Shown: positions 9,053 to 17,245, counted from the stretch's first letter. The stretch is DNA of 64,000 nucleotides from Burkholderiales bacterium (GCA_020355165.1 CP070661.1:1201389-1265388), one strand, 5' to 3'. Numbers and translations are program-made. Notes: generated by a model from the letters alone, not told the origin.

Positions 9053-9138
9053 TCACGCCGCCGCCTTCGGCAGCAACCCGTCCTTGCGGAACATCTCCTT
9101 GATGCCGCGTATGGCCTGCCGGGTCCGGTGTTCATTTT
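9053..9138 (-). pseudogene. Displaced 3' end of alaC (duplicate C-terminal codons)
   Basis: Read on the - strand this fragment encodes [16 protein letters not shown] and [11 protein letters not shown] followed by TGA. These are exactly the last 27 residues of the intact alaC upstream. It has no start and is out of contact with the rest of the gene. The first 34 bases (9105-9138) are identical to 9261-9294. Beyond them, 10 of 17 codons differ from the intact copy, all synonymously. Its codons (GGC, ATC, CGC, GAC, CTG, CCG) match the host's GC-rich usage, so this is probably the original tail. Confidence 0.8.
9105..9138. repeat. 34-bp direct repeat, copy 1 (possible att core)
   Basis: Identical over 34 bases to 9261-9294, 156 bases away, in the same orientation. 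The flanking base differs on each side. It lies inside the displaced alaC tail. An integrated element that recombined into the 3' end of alaC would leave such a repeat at its ends; this interpretation is inference. Confidence 0.7.
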
Positions 9139-9209
9139 GTCTGCGGCCGCGCGCCTTCGCGCGCTTAACGTTCGCTTCGCTAACGTTAGCCTCCAACGAA
9201 ATGAACACC
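9127..9209. other. Structured spacer between the two alaC tails
   Basis: An 11-bp inverted repeat (9127-9137 and 9199-9209, GGTGTTCATTT and complement) closes this segment. Inside are two hairpins: 9149-9164 (GCGCGC, loop CTTC, GCGCGC) and 9166-9188 (TAACGTT arms with a short loop). One repeat arm overlaps the alaC stop codon and the other lies inside the 34-bp direct repeat. As RNA or single-stranded DNA it would fold into a branched stem-loop. It encodes no convincing protein. Confidence 0.65.
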
Positions 9210-10408
9210 TACGCAGCCGCCTTTGGAAGCAGTCCATCCTTTCTGAACATTTCCTTTATCCCGCGTATGGCCTGCCGGGTCCGGTGTTCATTTTCTATGA
9301 GCGCGAAGCGGACGTGGTCGTCGCCGTAGTCGCCGAAGCCGATGCCGGGCGAGACGGCGACCTTGGCCTGCTCCAGCACCTTCTTGGCGAACTCCAGCGA
9401 ACCCATCGCCTTGTAGGCCGGCGGGATCTCGGCCCAGATGTACATCGACGCCTTCGGCACCTCGACCATCCAGCCTGCCTCGTGCAGTCCCTTGACCGCC
9501 ACATCGCGCCGCTTCTGGTACTCGGCGCGGATCTGCCCGACGCAGTCCTGAGGCCCCTCCAGGGCCGCGATCGCCGCCACCTGCACCGGCGTGAAGGTGC
9601 CGTAGTCGTGGTAGCTCTTGATGCGCGCCAGCGCCGAGACCAGGTCCTTGTTGCCCACCATGAAGCCGATCCGCCAGCCGGCCATGTTGTAGCTCTTGCT
9701 CATGGTGAAGAACTCGACCGCCACCTCGCGCGCGCCGGGCACCTGCATGATCGACGGCGCCCGGTAGCCGTCGAAGGTGATGTCGGCGTAGGCGAGGTCG
9801 TGCACCACGTAGATGCCGTAGTGCCTGGCCAGGTCGATGACCCGCCGGTGGAAGTCGAGATCGACGCACTGCGCGGTCGGGTTGCTGGGGAAACCGATCA
9901 CGATCATCTTCGGGTGCGGCAGCGACTCGCGGATCGCCCGCTCCAGCTCGGCGAAGAAGTCGACACCCGGCGTCATCCGCACCGAGCGGATGTCGGCGCC
10001 GGCGATGATCGCGCCGTAGATGTGGATCGGATAGCTCGGGTTGGGCACCAGCACGGTGTCGCCGCGGTCGAGCGTGGCGAGCATCAGGTGCGCCAGGCCC
10101 TCCTTCGAGCCGATCGTGACGATAGCCTCCGAGTCGGGGTCGAAGCTCACCCCGTAGCGGCTCTGGTACCAGTTGGTGATCGCCCGGCGCAGGCGGAAGA
10201 TGCCCTTGGAGACCGAGTAGCCGTGCGTGTCCGGCCGCTGCACCGCCTCGATCAGCTTGTCGACGATGTGCTGCGGCGTCGGCCCGTCCGGGTTGCCCAT
10301 GCTCATGTCGATGATGTCCTCGCCCCGCCGGCGCGCCGCCATCTTCAGCTCGCCGGTGATGTTGAACACGTAGGGGGGCAGGCGCTTGATGCGCGGGAAC
10401 TCGGGCAT
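9209..10408 (-). CDS. alaC: Alanine/glutamate-pyruvate-type aminotransferase (AlaC family)
   Basis: Class I PLP-dependent aminotransferase of 399 residues, closest in pattern to AlaC. It has [14 protein letters not shown] near the N-terminus, [21 protein letters not shown], and the PLP lysine in [15 protein letters not shown] (Lys about 238). It sits upstream of hom-thrC, a common betaproteobacterial arrangement. I chose ATG 10408 because [17 protein letters not shown] is the usual N-terminus; ATG 10495 would add 29 low-complexity residues. The last 17 codons before TAG are recoded relative to a displaced copy of the same 3' end downstream, without any amino-acid change. Confidence 0.92.
   Translation of the reverse strand: MPEFPRIKRLPPYVFNITGELKMAARRRGEDIIDMSMGNPDGPTPQHIVDKLIEAVQRPDTHGYSVSKGIFRLRRAITNWYQSRYGVSFDPDSEAIVTIGSKEGLAHLMLATLDRGDTVLVPNPSYPIHIYGAIIAGADIRSVRMTPGVDFFAELERAIRESLPHPKMIVIGFPSNPTAQCVDLDFHRRVIDLARHYGIYVVHDLAYADITFDGYRAPSIMQVPGAREVAVEFFTMSKSYNMAGWRIGFMVGNKDLVSALARIKSYHDYGTFTPVQVAAIAALEGPQDCVGQIRAEYQKRRDVAVKGLHEAGWMVEVPKASMYIWAEIPPAYKAMGSLEFAKKVLEQAKVAVSPGIGFGDYGDDHVRFALIENEHRTRQAIRGIKEMFRKDGLLPKAAA
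9261..9294. repeat. 34-bp direct repeat, copy 2 (inside functional alaC)
   Basis: Partner of 9105-9138. It covers the codons for [10 protein letters not shown] in the intact gene. Downstream of it in the reading direction, the gene ends in AT-rich codons (ATA, GAA, AGA, GAT, GGA, CTT, CCA, GCT) unlike the rest of alaC. Confidence 0.7.
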
Positions 10409-10470
10409 TTGCGTGCTTTTCGGCCGCCTGGCCGCTGTTGCGCCGGCGCCGACGAAGGCGGCCCGGCGCT

Positions 10471-10498
10471 TTGTGCAAGGGGTTGTGTTGGGCATAAT
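10471..10498 (+). promoter_or_regulatory. Candidate sigma70 promoter for the DUF498 gene
   Basis: TTGTGC (10471-10476), a 16-base spacer and CATAAT (10493-10498), about 70 bases before the + strand TTG start at 10571. The AT-rich patch around 10493-10503 may also serve alaC on the other strand. This is pattern only. Confidence 0.45.
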
Positions 10499-10570
10499 TT
10501 ACCCGGATTCCCCCCGCGCCGTTGCCATGCAGCATGCTTCGCAGGCGCTCCGGGAACCAGCGGAGTCCGT

Positions 10571-10945
10571 TTGAAGCTTCACGCCGACGCGCCGACCAGC
10601 CTGAATACCGTCACCGGCTACGGTCCCGGCTTCATCGAAGTCAACAAGGCGCGTCATCACGGTCACCTGCTGCTGGTGCCGGATGCGCCGGCGCAGCCTT
10701 GGCAGGCCGCTGCCTTCGACCGCCTGCGTGCCGAGGACTTCGACGCCGTGCTGGCGCTGCGTCCCGAGATCGTCCTGCTCGGCACCGGCCGGCGGCAGCG
10801 CTTCCCGCACCCCCGCCTGACCTGCCGCCTGGCGGCGGCTGGCATCGGTGTCGAAGTCATGGACACCCCGGCGGCCTGCCGCACCTACAACATCCTGATG
10901 TCCGAGGGCCGGCGAGTGCTGGCCGCCTTTCTGCAGGAGGAGTGA
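10571..10945 (+). CDS. Mth938/DUF498-domain protein
   Basis: A 124-residue cytoplasmic protein of the Mth938-like (DUF498, NDUFAF3-related) family. Patterns are GYGPGFIEVNKARHHGHLLLVPDA, LRPEIVLLGTGRRQRFP and IGVEVMDTPAACRTYNILMSEGRRVLAAF; the last is the family's conserved C-terminal motif. Eukaryotic relatives assist complex I assembly; the bacterial role is not established. A TTG at 10571 with GCGGAG five bases upstream is the best start. A peroxiredoxin gene follows 6 bases later, probably in one transcript. Confidence 0.85.
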   Translation: MKLHADAPTSLNTVTGYGPGFIEVNKARHHGHLLLVPDAPAQPWQAAAFDRLRAEDFDAVLALRPEIVLLGTGRRQRFPHPRLTCRLAAAGIGVEVMDTPAACRTYNILMSEGRRVLAAFLQEE

Positions 10946-10951
10946 CCGCAG

Positions 10952-11413
10952 ATGCCCGTCGCGATCGACAAGAAAGTGCCCGACTTCACTGCTGAGGCCA
11001 CCGGCGGCAAGGTCAAGCTATCGGCGCTGAAGGGGCGCACCGTCGTCCTGTACTTCTACCCGAAGGACAACACGCCGGGCTGCACGACCGAAGGGGCCGA
11101 CTTCGCCGCCGCCCACCGGAAGTTCGACAAGGCGGGCGCGGTCGTCCTCGGCGTCTCGCGCGACAGCCTGAAGTCGCACGAGAGCTTCAAGGCCAAGCTG
11201 GGCTTTCCGTTCGAGCTGATCTCCGATCCGCAGGAGAAGCTGTGCGAGGCCTTCGGTGTGATGAAGATGAAGAACATGTACGGCAAGCAGGTGCGCGGGG
11301 TCGAGCGCAGCACCTTCGTGATCGACGGCGAAGGAAAGCTGCGCCGCGAGTGGCGCGGCGTGAAGGTGGCCGGCCACGTCGACGAGGTGCTTGCTTTCGT
11401 GCAGTCGCTGTAG
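10952..11413 (+). CDS. bcp: Thioredoxin-dependent peroxiredoxin (Bcp/PrxQ)
   Basis: A 153-residue peroxiredoxin reducing H2O2 and organic peroxides. The peroxidatic Cys is in YPKDNTPGCTTEGADF (Cys 44). The i+5 position that holds the resolving Cys in E. coli Bcp is not Cys here. The only other Cys is about 98 in EKLCEAFGV, so the resolving partner is either that residue or external. A strong ribosome binding site (GGAGGAG) precedes the ATG at good spacing. Confidence 0.93.
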   Translation: MPVAIDKKVPDFTAEATGGKVKLSALKGRTVVLYFYPKDNTPGCTTEGADFAAAHRKFDKAGAVVLGVSRDSLKSHESFKAKLGFPFELISDPQEKLCEAFGVMKMKNMYGKQVRGVERSTFVIDGEGKLRREWRGVKVAGHVDEVLAFVQSL

Positions 11414-11445
11414 CTCCGATCTCCCATTCGCAGACTCACCGTTTC

Positions 11446-13023
11446 ATGCCCCTGCCGAAACCGCCGAGCAAAGCCGCAACCCTGCTGACGCAGATTCCCC
11501 CGATCACCGGGCCGGCCACGGCCGCTGCCCCGACCGAAGCGCGAGACACGCGCGCGACCGACGCCGCTGCACCAACGGCCGCTGCCCGGCTGGCGCTGGT
11601 CGAGACCAAGGTCCGTAACGGACGCAAGGCGAGGTCGCCGGGCCCGCCGCGACTGTTCGTGCTCGACACCAACGTCCTGATGCACGACCCGACGTCGCTG
11701 TTCCGCTTCGAGGAGCACGACGTGTTCCTGCCGATGATGACGCTGGAGGAACTCGACAGCCACAAGAAGGGCATGAGCGAAGTGGCCCGCAACGCGCGCC
11801 AGGTGAGCCGCTCGCTCGACGCGCTGATCGCCGCGTGCAGGAACCCGATCGAGGACGGCATCCCGCTGTCGGGGCTCGGTAACGCCGACGCCGCCGGCCG
11901 GATGTTCTTCCAGACGACGGCGGTCGCCGGCCCGCTGCCGTCGACCCTGCCGGCCGGCAAGGCCGACAACCAGATCCTCGGCGTGGTGCGGGCGCTGCAG
12001 GACATGCACCCCGGGCGCGACGTGGTGCTGGTGTCGAAGGACATCAACATGCGCGTCAAGGCGCGCGCCCTCGGGCTGCCGACCGAGGACTACACCAGCG
12101 ACAAGGTGCTCGAGGACACCGACATCCTGTACACGGGGTCGCTGGCGCTGCCGCCCAGTTTCTGGGACCGGCACGGCAAGGGCATGGAGTCCTGGCAGCA
12201 CGGCGGCTTCACCTATTACCGGCTGGCCGGGCCGCAGGTCGGCGAGATGCTGGTCAACCAGTTCGTCTACCTGGAAGGCGACACGCCGTTCCTGGCCCAG
12301 GTCAAGGAGATCCGCGGCCGCACCGCGGTGCTGCGCGTGCTGCGCGACTATCTGCACGCCAAGAATGCGGTCTGGGGCATCACCGCGCGCAACCGCGAGC
12401 AGTGCTTCGCCCTGAACTTGCTGCTCGACCCGGAGTGCGACTTCGTCACGCTGATCGGCCAGGCCGGCACCGGCAAGACCCTGCTGGCGCTTGCCGCCGG
12501 GCTGGCGCAGACGCTGGAGACGAAGCGCTACTCGGAGATCATCGTCACCCGCGCCACGGTGCCGGTCGGCGAGGACATCGGCTTCCTGCCGGGTACCGAG
12601 GAAGAGAAGATGGCGCCGTGGATGGGTGCACTCGAGGACAACCTCGAGGTGCTCACGCGCGGCGACGACGCCGCCGGCGAATGGGGCCGGGCGGCGACGA
12701 TCGATCTGATCCGCTCGCGCATCCGCATCAAGTCGATGAATTTCATGCGCGGCCGCACCTTCCTGAACAAGTACGTGATCATCGACGAGTGCCAGAACCT
12801 GACACCGAAGCAGATGAGGACGCTGATCACCCGCGCCGGACCCGGCACCAAGGTGGTCTGCCTCGGCAACATCGCGCAGATCGACACCCCGTATCTGACC
12901 GAGGGCAGTTCCGGGCTGACCTTCGTGGTCGATCGCTTCAAGGGCTGGCAGCATTCGGGCCACGTCACCCTGCAGCGCGGCGAGCGCTCGCGGCTCGCCG
13001 ACCACGCCGCCGAGGTGCTCTAG
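11446..13023 (+). CDS. PIN-PhoH fusion ATPase (PhoH2 type)
   Basis: Fusion of an N-terminal PIN RNase domain (RLFVLDTNVLMHDPTSLFRFEEHDV with acidic residues, then MTLEELDSHKKGMSEV) and a C-terminal PhoH ATPase (Walker A IGQAGTGKTLLALAAGL, Walker B YVIIDECQNLTPKQ). The protein is 525 residues, the usual PhoH2/YlaK architecture, which in studied members is an RNA helicase-nuclease. ATG 11446 follows the peroxiredoxin stop by about 30 bases. About 60 low-complexity residues precede the PIN domain, so a later start is possible. Confidence 0.9.
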   Translation: MPLPKPPSKAATLLTQIPPITGPATAAAPTEARDTRATDAAAPTAAARLALVETKVRNGRKARSPGPPRLFVLDTNVLMHDPTSLFRFEEHDVFLPMMTLEELDSHKKGMSEVARNARQVSRSLDALIAACRNPIEDGIPLSGLGNADAAGRMFFQTTAVAGPLPSTLPAGKADNQILGVVRALQDMHPGRDVVLVSKDINMRVKARALGLPTEDYTSDKVLEDTDILYTGSLALPPSFWDRHGKGMESWQHGGFTYYRLAGPQVGEMLVNQFVYLEGDTPFLAQVKEIRGRTAVLRVLRDYLHAKNAVWGITARNREQCFALNLLLDPECDFVTLIGQAGTGKTLLALAAGLAQTLETKRYSEIIVTRATVPVGEDIGFLPGTEEEKMAPWMGALEDNLEVLTRGDDAAGEWGRAATIDLIRSRIRIKSMNFMRGRTFLNKYVIIDECQNLTPKQMRTLITRAGPGTKVVCLGNIAQIDTPYLTEGSSGLTFVVDRFKGWQHSGHVTLQRGERSRLADHAAEVL

Positions 13024-13027
13024 CCGG

Positions 13028-13507
13028 CTACAGCAGCAGCGCGGCGACGAAGATACCGGTCATCGTGAAGACGATGGCCAGCTTGAGCACCGCGCCGACC
13101 AGCAGGCCAAGCCAGGTGGCGAGGCCGACCTTGCCGGCGCGCAGCGCGTCGCGATGCGAAATGAATTCGCCGATCGCGGCGCCGGCGAGCGGCATGAACA
13201 GCAGGCCCCACAGGCCGCTGAAGATGCCGGCCACCGTGCCCGCGGCAGCGCCGGCGATGCCCTGCCAGGTGGCCCCGGCGCGCTGAGCCGACATCGCCTG
13301 GGCGACGTAGTCGACGACCGAGCCGATCACGGTCAGCACCGCCAGCACGCCGATGGTCCAGCCCGAGATCACCGCGAAACCGTCGATCCAAGCGGCGAGC
13401 ACGATGCCTGCGAAGACGAGCACCACGCCGGGCAGCGCCGGCAGCACGGTGCCGGCAATGCCGACGATCACCATCAGCACGGCGATGACCCAGAGCAGGG
13501 TGTTCAT
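13028..13507 (-). CDS. DUF456 integral membrane protein
   Basis: A 159-residue hydrophobic protein of the DUF456 family. It has tandem membrane segments rich in Gly and Ala, for example LLWVIAVLMVIVGIAGTVLP followed by LPGVVLVFAGIVLAAW, and the family signature GLLFMPLAGAAIGEF. Function is unknown. The ATG overlaps the stop of the DUF47 gene by 4 bases (ATGA). It converges with the PhoH2 gene, with only 4 bases between stops. Confidence 0.85.
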   Translation of the reverse strand: MNTLLWVIAVLMVIVGIAGTVLPALPGVVLVFAGIVLAAWIDGFAVISGWTIGVLAVLTVIGSVVDYVAQAMSAQRAGATWQGIAGAAAGTVAGIFSGLWGLLFMPLAGAAIGEFISHRDALRAGKVGLATWLGLLVGAVLKLAIVFTMTGIFVAALLL

Positions 13508-14187
13508 CCGCCGTACTTCATCACCAGCGACTCGATCCGGTGCGCGGCGTCCTTGCAGCAGTCGGTCAGCCCCTCGAGCAGCTCGTACACCGCCTTCAGC
13601 TTGACCAGCTGGACGGCGTCCTTCTCCTCGCGAAAAAGGCGCGCCATCGCCGAGCGCATCACGTGGTCGGCCTGCGCCTCGAGCCGATCGACCTCGCGGC
13701 ACAGCGCCGCCACCGTCGGCGTGCGATCGTGCTGCGCCAGGGCGCGCAGCGCCTGCTGCAGCTTCTCGCTGCCCGTCACCGCCAGTTCGGCCAGACGCAG
13801 CGCCTCGGCTGGCGCCTCGGTGAGGTTGTACAGGTGGACCGACTGCGCCGCATCCTCCGCCAGGTCGATGATGTCGTCCATGTCGGCGACCAGCTCGAGC
13901 AGCAGCGGCGCCGGATACGGCGGCATCCAGATCGGCAGCAGGGCCGCGCTGAACTCTTCGGCCACCGCGTCGGCGCGCTTTTCCATCGCCTCGATCTCGC
14001 GCACGCGGCGGTCGGGATCCGACAGGTCACCGAGCAGCTTCGCGGTCGCCCGCAGCGACTCGGTGCACAGCTGCGCGTGCCGGTCGAGCAGCTCGAACAG
14101 CCGTGCGCCGCGCGGCCGCAGCCGCCGCAGCAGGGCCCGCCAGCGGCTGGCGCCCTGGCGGCGCTCGGCAACGAAGAAAGCGCCCAT
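13504..14187 (-). CDS. DUF47 (PhoU-like) family protein
   Basis: A 227-residue all-helical protein of the DUF47/PhoU-like family, with recurring acidic helices such as ADMDDIIDLAEDAAQ and EIEAMEKRADAVAEE that in PhoU-like proteins bind metal. Family members often sit beside a Pit phosphate transporter and modulate it. Here no transporter adjoins; the partner downstream is a DUF456 membrane protein and upstream is dnaB (16 bases away). The role in phosphate uptake is inference. Confidence 0.82.
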   Translation of the reverse strand: MGAFFVAERRQGASRWRALLRRLRPRGARLFELLDRHAQLCTESLRATAKLLGDLSDPDRRVREIEAMEKRADAVAEEFSAALLPIWMPPYPAPLLLELVADMDDIIDLAEDAAQSVHLYNLTEAPAEALRLAELAVTGSEKLQQALRALAQHDRTPTVAALCREVDRLEAQADHVMRSAMARLFREEKDAVQLVKLKAVYELLEGLTDCCKDAAHRIESLVMKYGG

Positions 14188-14203
14188 CGGGGTCGCCGCC
14201 AGT

Positions 14204-15586
14204 TCAGAACGGCGCCGACGTCCCCTGCGCGAGATTGTCGAAGCGGGTGTTCTCGCCGGCGAAGCGCAGGTTGATCCGGCCGGTCGGTCCGTTGCGCTGC
14301 TTCAGGACCAGCACCTCGGCGACGCCCTTCTCCGTCGAATCAGGGTTGTAGAACTCCTCGCGGTAGAGCGCGAAGATCACGTCGGCGTCCTGCTCGATGG
14401 CGCCCGACTCGCGCAGGTCCGACATCACCGGGCGCTTGTCGGCGCGCTGCTCGACGGTGCGGTTCAGCTGCGACAAGGCGACCACCGGCACCTGCAGTTC
14501 CTTGGCCAGCGCCTTCAGCGAGCGCGAGATTTCCGATATCTCGGTGGCGCGGTTCTCGCCGAAGCTCGCCGCCGACATCAGCTGCAGGTAGTCGACCACG
14601 ATCAGTCCGAGCTTGCCGCAGGTGCGCGCCAGCCGGCGCGCCCGCGCCCGCAGCTCGAGCGAATTGAGCGCCGGCGTCTCGTCGATGTACAGCGGCGCGT
14701 CCTGCATCCGGCGGATCGTCTCCGACAGCTTCGGCCAGTCGTCGTTCTCCAGCCGGCCGGTGCGCAGTCGCTGCTGGTTGATACGGCCCACCGAACTGAG
14801 CATTCGCAGCGCCAGCTGCTGCGCCCCCATCTCCATCGAGAACACCGCCACCGGCAGACCCTGCTCGATCGCCACGTGCTCGCCGATGTTCAGCGCGAAG
14901 GCGGTCTTGCCCATCGACGGCCGGCCGGCGACGACGATCAGGTCGCCCGCCTGCAGGCCCGAGGTCATCCTGTCGACGTCGACGAAGCCGGTCGGCACGC
15001 CGGTGACGTCGGACGGATTGGCGCGCTCGAACAGCTCGTTGATCCGCTCGACCACCCTGGTCAGCAGCGGCTCGATCTCGACGAAGCCCTGGCGCCCGCG
15101 CGCGCCGTCCTCGGCGATGCGGAAGACCCTCGACTCCGCCTCGTCGAGGATCGTCTTCGTCTCGCGCCCCTGCGGGTTCAGGGCGCTGGTGGCGATCTCG
15201 TCGCCGACCGACACCAACCGCCGCAGCACCGAGCGGTCGCGGACGATCTCGGCGTAGCGGCGGATGTTGGCGGCCGACGGCGTGTTCTGCGCCAGCGCGT
15301 TCAGGTAGGCCAGGCCGCCGGCCTCGTCGGCGCTGCCGGCGCTCTGCAGCGACTCGTAAACGGTCACCACGTCGGCCGGCCGCGAATGATCGATCAGCCG
15401 GGCGATGACCTGGAAGATCAGGCGGTGGTCGTGGCGGTAGAAGTCGCTGACCGTCACCAGGTCGGCGACCCGATCCCAGGCCGCGTTGTCGAGCAGCAGT
15501 CCGCCCAGCACGGACTGCTCTGCCTCGATCGAGTTCGGCGGGGTGCGGACCGAGACCAGCTGCGGGTCGGCGACGGGCGAGTTCAT
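14204..15586 (-). CDS. dnaB: Replicative DNA helicase DnaB
   Basis: Hexameric helicase unwinding DNA at the replication fork. The N-terminal primase-interaction domain starts PPNSIEAEQSVLGGLLLDN. The RecA-like domain has Walker A GRPSMGKTAFALNIG, Walker B-type LGLIVVDYLQLM, and VVALSQLNRTVEQR. Length is 460. ATG 15586 is chosen because GGAG lies five bases upstream; an in-frame GTG at 15592 has no room for a ribosome binding site. It follows rpsF-priB-rpsR-rplI, the usual order. Confidence 0.97.
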   Translation of the reverse strand: MNSPVADPQLVSVRTPPNSIEAEQSVLGGLLLDNAAWDRVADLVTVSDFYRHDHRLIFQVIARLIDHSRPADVVTVYESLQSAGSADEAGGLAYLNALAQNTPSAANIRRYAEIVRDRSVLRRLVSVGDEIATSALNPQGRETKTILDEAESRVFRIAEDGARGRQGFVEIEPLLTRVVERINELFERANPSDVTGVPTGFVDVDRMTSGLQAGDLIVVAGRPSMGKTAFALNIGEHVAIEQGLPVAVFSMEMGAQQLALRMLSSVGRINQQRLRTGRLENDDWPKLSETIRRMQDAPLYIDETPALNSLELRARARRLARTCGKLGLIVVDYLQLMSAASFGENRATEISEISRSLKALAKELQVPVVALSQLNRTVEQRADKRPVMSDLRESGAIEQDADVIFALYREEFYNPDSTEKGVAEVLVLKQRNGPTGRINLRFAGENTRFDNLAQGTSAPF

Positions 15587-15679
15587 CGACACTCCATCAC
15601 TGTCGATGCAGTTTAACGCCGCGGCAGCGGTCGCTCGCCGCGGGCGAGGGTCAGGATGCAGCCGCCGGCGCCGCTGCTA

Positions 15680-16132
15680 CTACGCCTGCTCGCCGGCCAC
15701 TGCGATCGTGATGTCCGCCGCCACGTCGCTGTACAGCACGACGGCGACGTGATGCTCGCCGACCGCCTTCAGCGGCCCCTGCGGCATGCGGACCTGGCCC
15801 TTGCTGACTTCGAATCCCTGCTTGCACAGCGCTTCCGAAATGTCGAAGTTGGTCACCGAGCCGAACAGCCGGCCGTCGACGCCGGCCTTCATGGCGATCT
15901 TGACCACCAGCCCGTTGAGCTTCTCGCTCAGCGCCTGCGCCTGCGCCAGCTTCTCGGCCTGAACCTTCTCCAGGTCGGAGCGGCGGGTCTCGAACTCCTT
16001 GATCGCCGCCTCGGTCGCCCGCCTGGCCTTGCCCTGCGGGATCAGGTAGTTGCGGGCGAAGCCGTTGCGGACCTTCACCACGTCGCCCAGACCGCCGAGA
16101 TTGACGATCTTCTCCAGAAGAATGACTTGCAT
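15680..16132 (-). CDS. rplI: 50S ribosomal protein L9
   Basis: 150 residues. The N-terminus [19 protein letters not shown] and the following [16 protein letters not shown] are the L9 signature, with a long helix and a C-terminal 23S rRNA-binding domain. Last ribosomal gene of rpsF-priB-rpsR-rplI; dnaB follows after about 90 bases. Confidence 0.98.
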   Translation of the reverse strand: MQVILLEKIVNLGGLGDVVKVRNGFARNYLIPQGKARRATEAAIKEFETRRSDLEKVQAEKLAQAQALSEKLNGLVVKIAMKAGVDGRLFGSVTNFDISEALCKQGFEVSKGQVRMPQGPLKAVGEHHVAVVLYSDVAADITIAVAGEQA

Positions 16133-16151
16133 GACTTGCTCCGGCGGCTCG

Positions 16152-16442
16152 CTAGTGGTTGTCCGAGTACGGCAGCAGCGCCAGGAAGCGGGCCCGCTTG
16201 ATCGCCGTGTCGAGCTGGCGCTGATAGTGCGACTTGGTGCCGGTCAGGCGCGCCGGCATGATCTTGTTCTGGTCGGTGAGGAAGTCGCGCAGGGTGTCGA
16301 TGTCCTTGTAGTCGATCATCTCGACCTTCTCGACGGTGAAGCGGCAGAACTTCTTGCGCTTGAAAAGCGCGTTCTGCTGCTGACCGCGGCGGCCCGGCTT
16401 GCCCTTGCCCTTGCCTTTGCCCTTGCCACGCATGAATGCCAT
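16152..16442 (-). CDS. rpsR: 30S ribosomal protein S18
   Basis: S18 core [18 protein letters not shown], then [34 protein letters not shown]. At 96 residues it is longer than the usual ~75 because of an N-terminal extension with a run of Gly-Lys dipeptides ([12 protein letters not shown]). The extension likely contacts rRNA. ATG 16442 or the ATG at 16433 are both possible starts. Confidence 0.97.
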   Translation of the reverse strand: MAFMRGKGKGKGKGKPGRRGQQQNALFKRKKFCRFTVEKVEMIDYKDIDTLRDFLTDQNKIMPARLTGTKSHYQRQLDTAIKRARFLALLPYSDNH

Positions 16443-16457
16443 TTTTCCGTGCTCCGT

Positions 16458-16751
16458 TCAGATTGCCTTGAATTCGGTGATGTGCAGCCTCAGGCGGCGC
16501 GCCCGCTTGCTCGTCGGCGCCAGGAACCCGTCGACTTCGAGTGCGGTTCCCAGTGCCTGGCGGTCCAGCCGCTTCGCCGCGTCGCCCAGCGCGACCGCCT
16601 CGAGCTCGAACTCCAGCTGCCGCTCGATCCCGGCTTCGGCCACCGCCCCGCTGTAGCTCAGCGTCGACTGCAGGACGGCGATGCCGGCGGGCGTGTAGCG
16701 CAGGTCCGCCCGCCCAACCAGCTTCGCCTGCAGGCGGACCCGGTTCGTCAA
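16458..16751 (-). CDS. priB: Primosomal replication protein N (PriB)
   Basis: A 97-residue OB-fold single-strand DNA-binding protein that takes part in replication restart. It is recognised by position between rpsF and rpsR and by N-terminus TNRVRLQAKLVGRADLRYTPAG with later LEFELEAVALGDAAKRL. The start is a TTG at 16751; no ATG or GTG gives the full OB-fold. The ribosome binding site is weak, so coupling to rpsF translation is likely. Confidence 0.88.
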   Translation of the reverse strand: MTNRVRLQAKLVGRADLRYTPAGIAVLQSTLSYSGAVAEAGIERQLEFELEAVALGDAAKRLDRQALGTALEVDGFLAPTSKRARRLRLHITEFKAI

Positions 16752-16773
16752 CGCGGTCGCCGCGCGAGGCCCG

Positions 16774-17148
16774 TCAGGCGGTCGCCGGCTGCGCCTGCTC
16801 CGCCGCCGCCTTGCGCGCCTCTTCCTTCTCGACCAGCTTCATCATCGGCGACGGCGTCGTTTCCGCCTTCTTCATGCCGACGGTCAGATGGCGCAGGACG
16901 GCGTCGTTGTAGCGGAACGCGTGCTCGAGTTCGTCGAGCGTGCTCTTGCCGCACTCGATGTTCAGCAGCAGGTAATGGGCCTTGACCAGCTTCTGGATCG
17001 GGTAGGCCAGCTGGCGCCTGCCCCAATCCTCGACTCGATGCACCTTGCCGCCCTGGCTGGTGATCAGCGACTGGTAGCGCTCGACCATGGCCGGCACCTG
17101 CTCGCTCTGGTCCGGATGGACGATGAAACAGATCTCGTAGTGACGCAT
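16774..17148 (-). CDS. rpsF: 30S ribosomal protein S6
   Basis: [21 protein letters not shown] is the S6 N-terminus, and the core holds [21 protein letters not shown]. 124 residues, including an Ala/Glu-rich C-terminal tail after the conserved core. ATG 17148 is preceded by CAAGGAG. First gene of the operon that includes priB, rpsR and rplI; a promoter is visible about 70 bases upstream. Confidence 0.97.
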   Translation of the reverse strand: MRHYEICFIVHPDQSEQVPAMVERYQSLITSQGGKVHRVEDWGRRQLAYPIQKLVKAHYLLLNIECGKSTLDELEHAFRYNDAVLRHLTVGMKKAETTPSPMMKLVEKEEARKAAAEQAQPATA

Positions 17149-17215
17149 CGATGCTCCTTGTGGATGAAGCCGCCCCAAGCGTCGATCGGGTGCGGCAAGG
17201 ACGGAAAAGCCCGCA

Positions 17216-17245
17216 ATTCTAGCCTCTTGCGGCCTGCGGGCTCAA
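17216..17245 (-). promoter_or_regulatory. Promoter of the rpsF operon
   Basis: On the - strand: TTGAGC (17245-17240), an 18-base spacer, and TAGAAT (17221-17216). The -35 overlaps the stop codon of the upstream cobB. It lies about 70 bases before the rpsF start. Pattern only. Confidence 0.55.

Noticed and set aside
6136-9102. A 988-codon open frame on the + strand opposite thrC and hom
   Set aside because: Antisense artefact of GC-rich codon usage; the - strand genes have full family motifs and the + frame is Arg/His/Val-rich low complexity.
9149-9190. Integron attC site
   Set aside because: GTTAGCC does not fit the GTTRRRY core and there is no integron integrase or cassette array.
9053-9294. 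Diversity-generating retroelement (template/variable repeat pair) at alaC
   Set aside because: Differences are synonymous third-position changes, not adenine-specific; there is no reverse transcriptase nearby.
10408-10495. Thr-rich N-terminal stretch ([10 protein letters not shown]) before alaC as a threonine leader peptide
   Set aside because: It is in frame with alaC without a stop, and no terminator hairpin with a T-tract follows.
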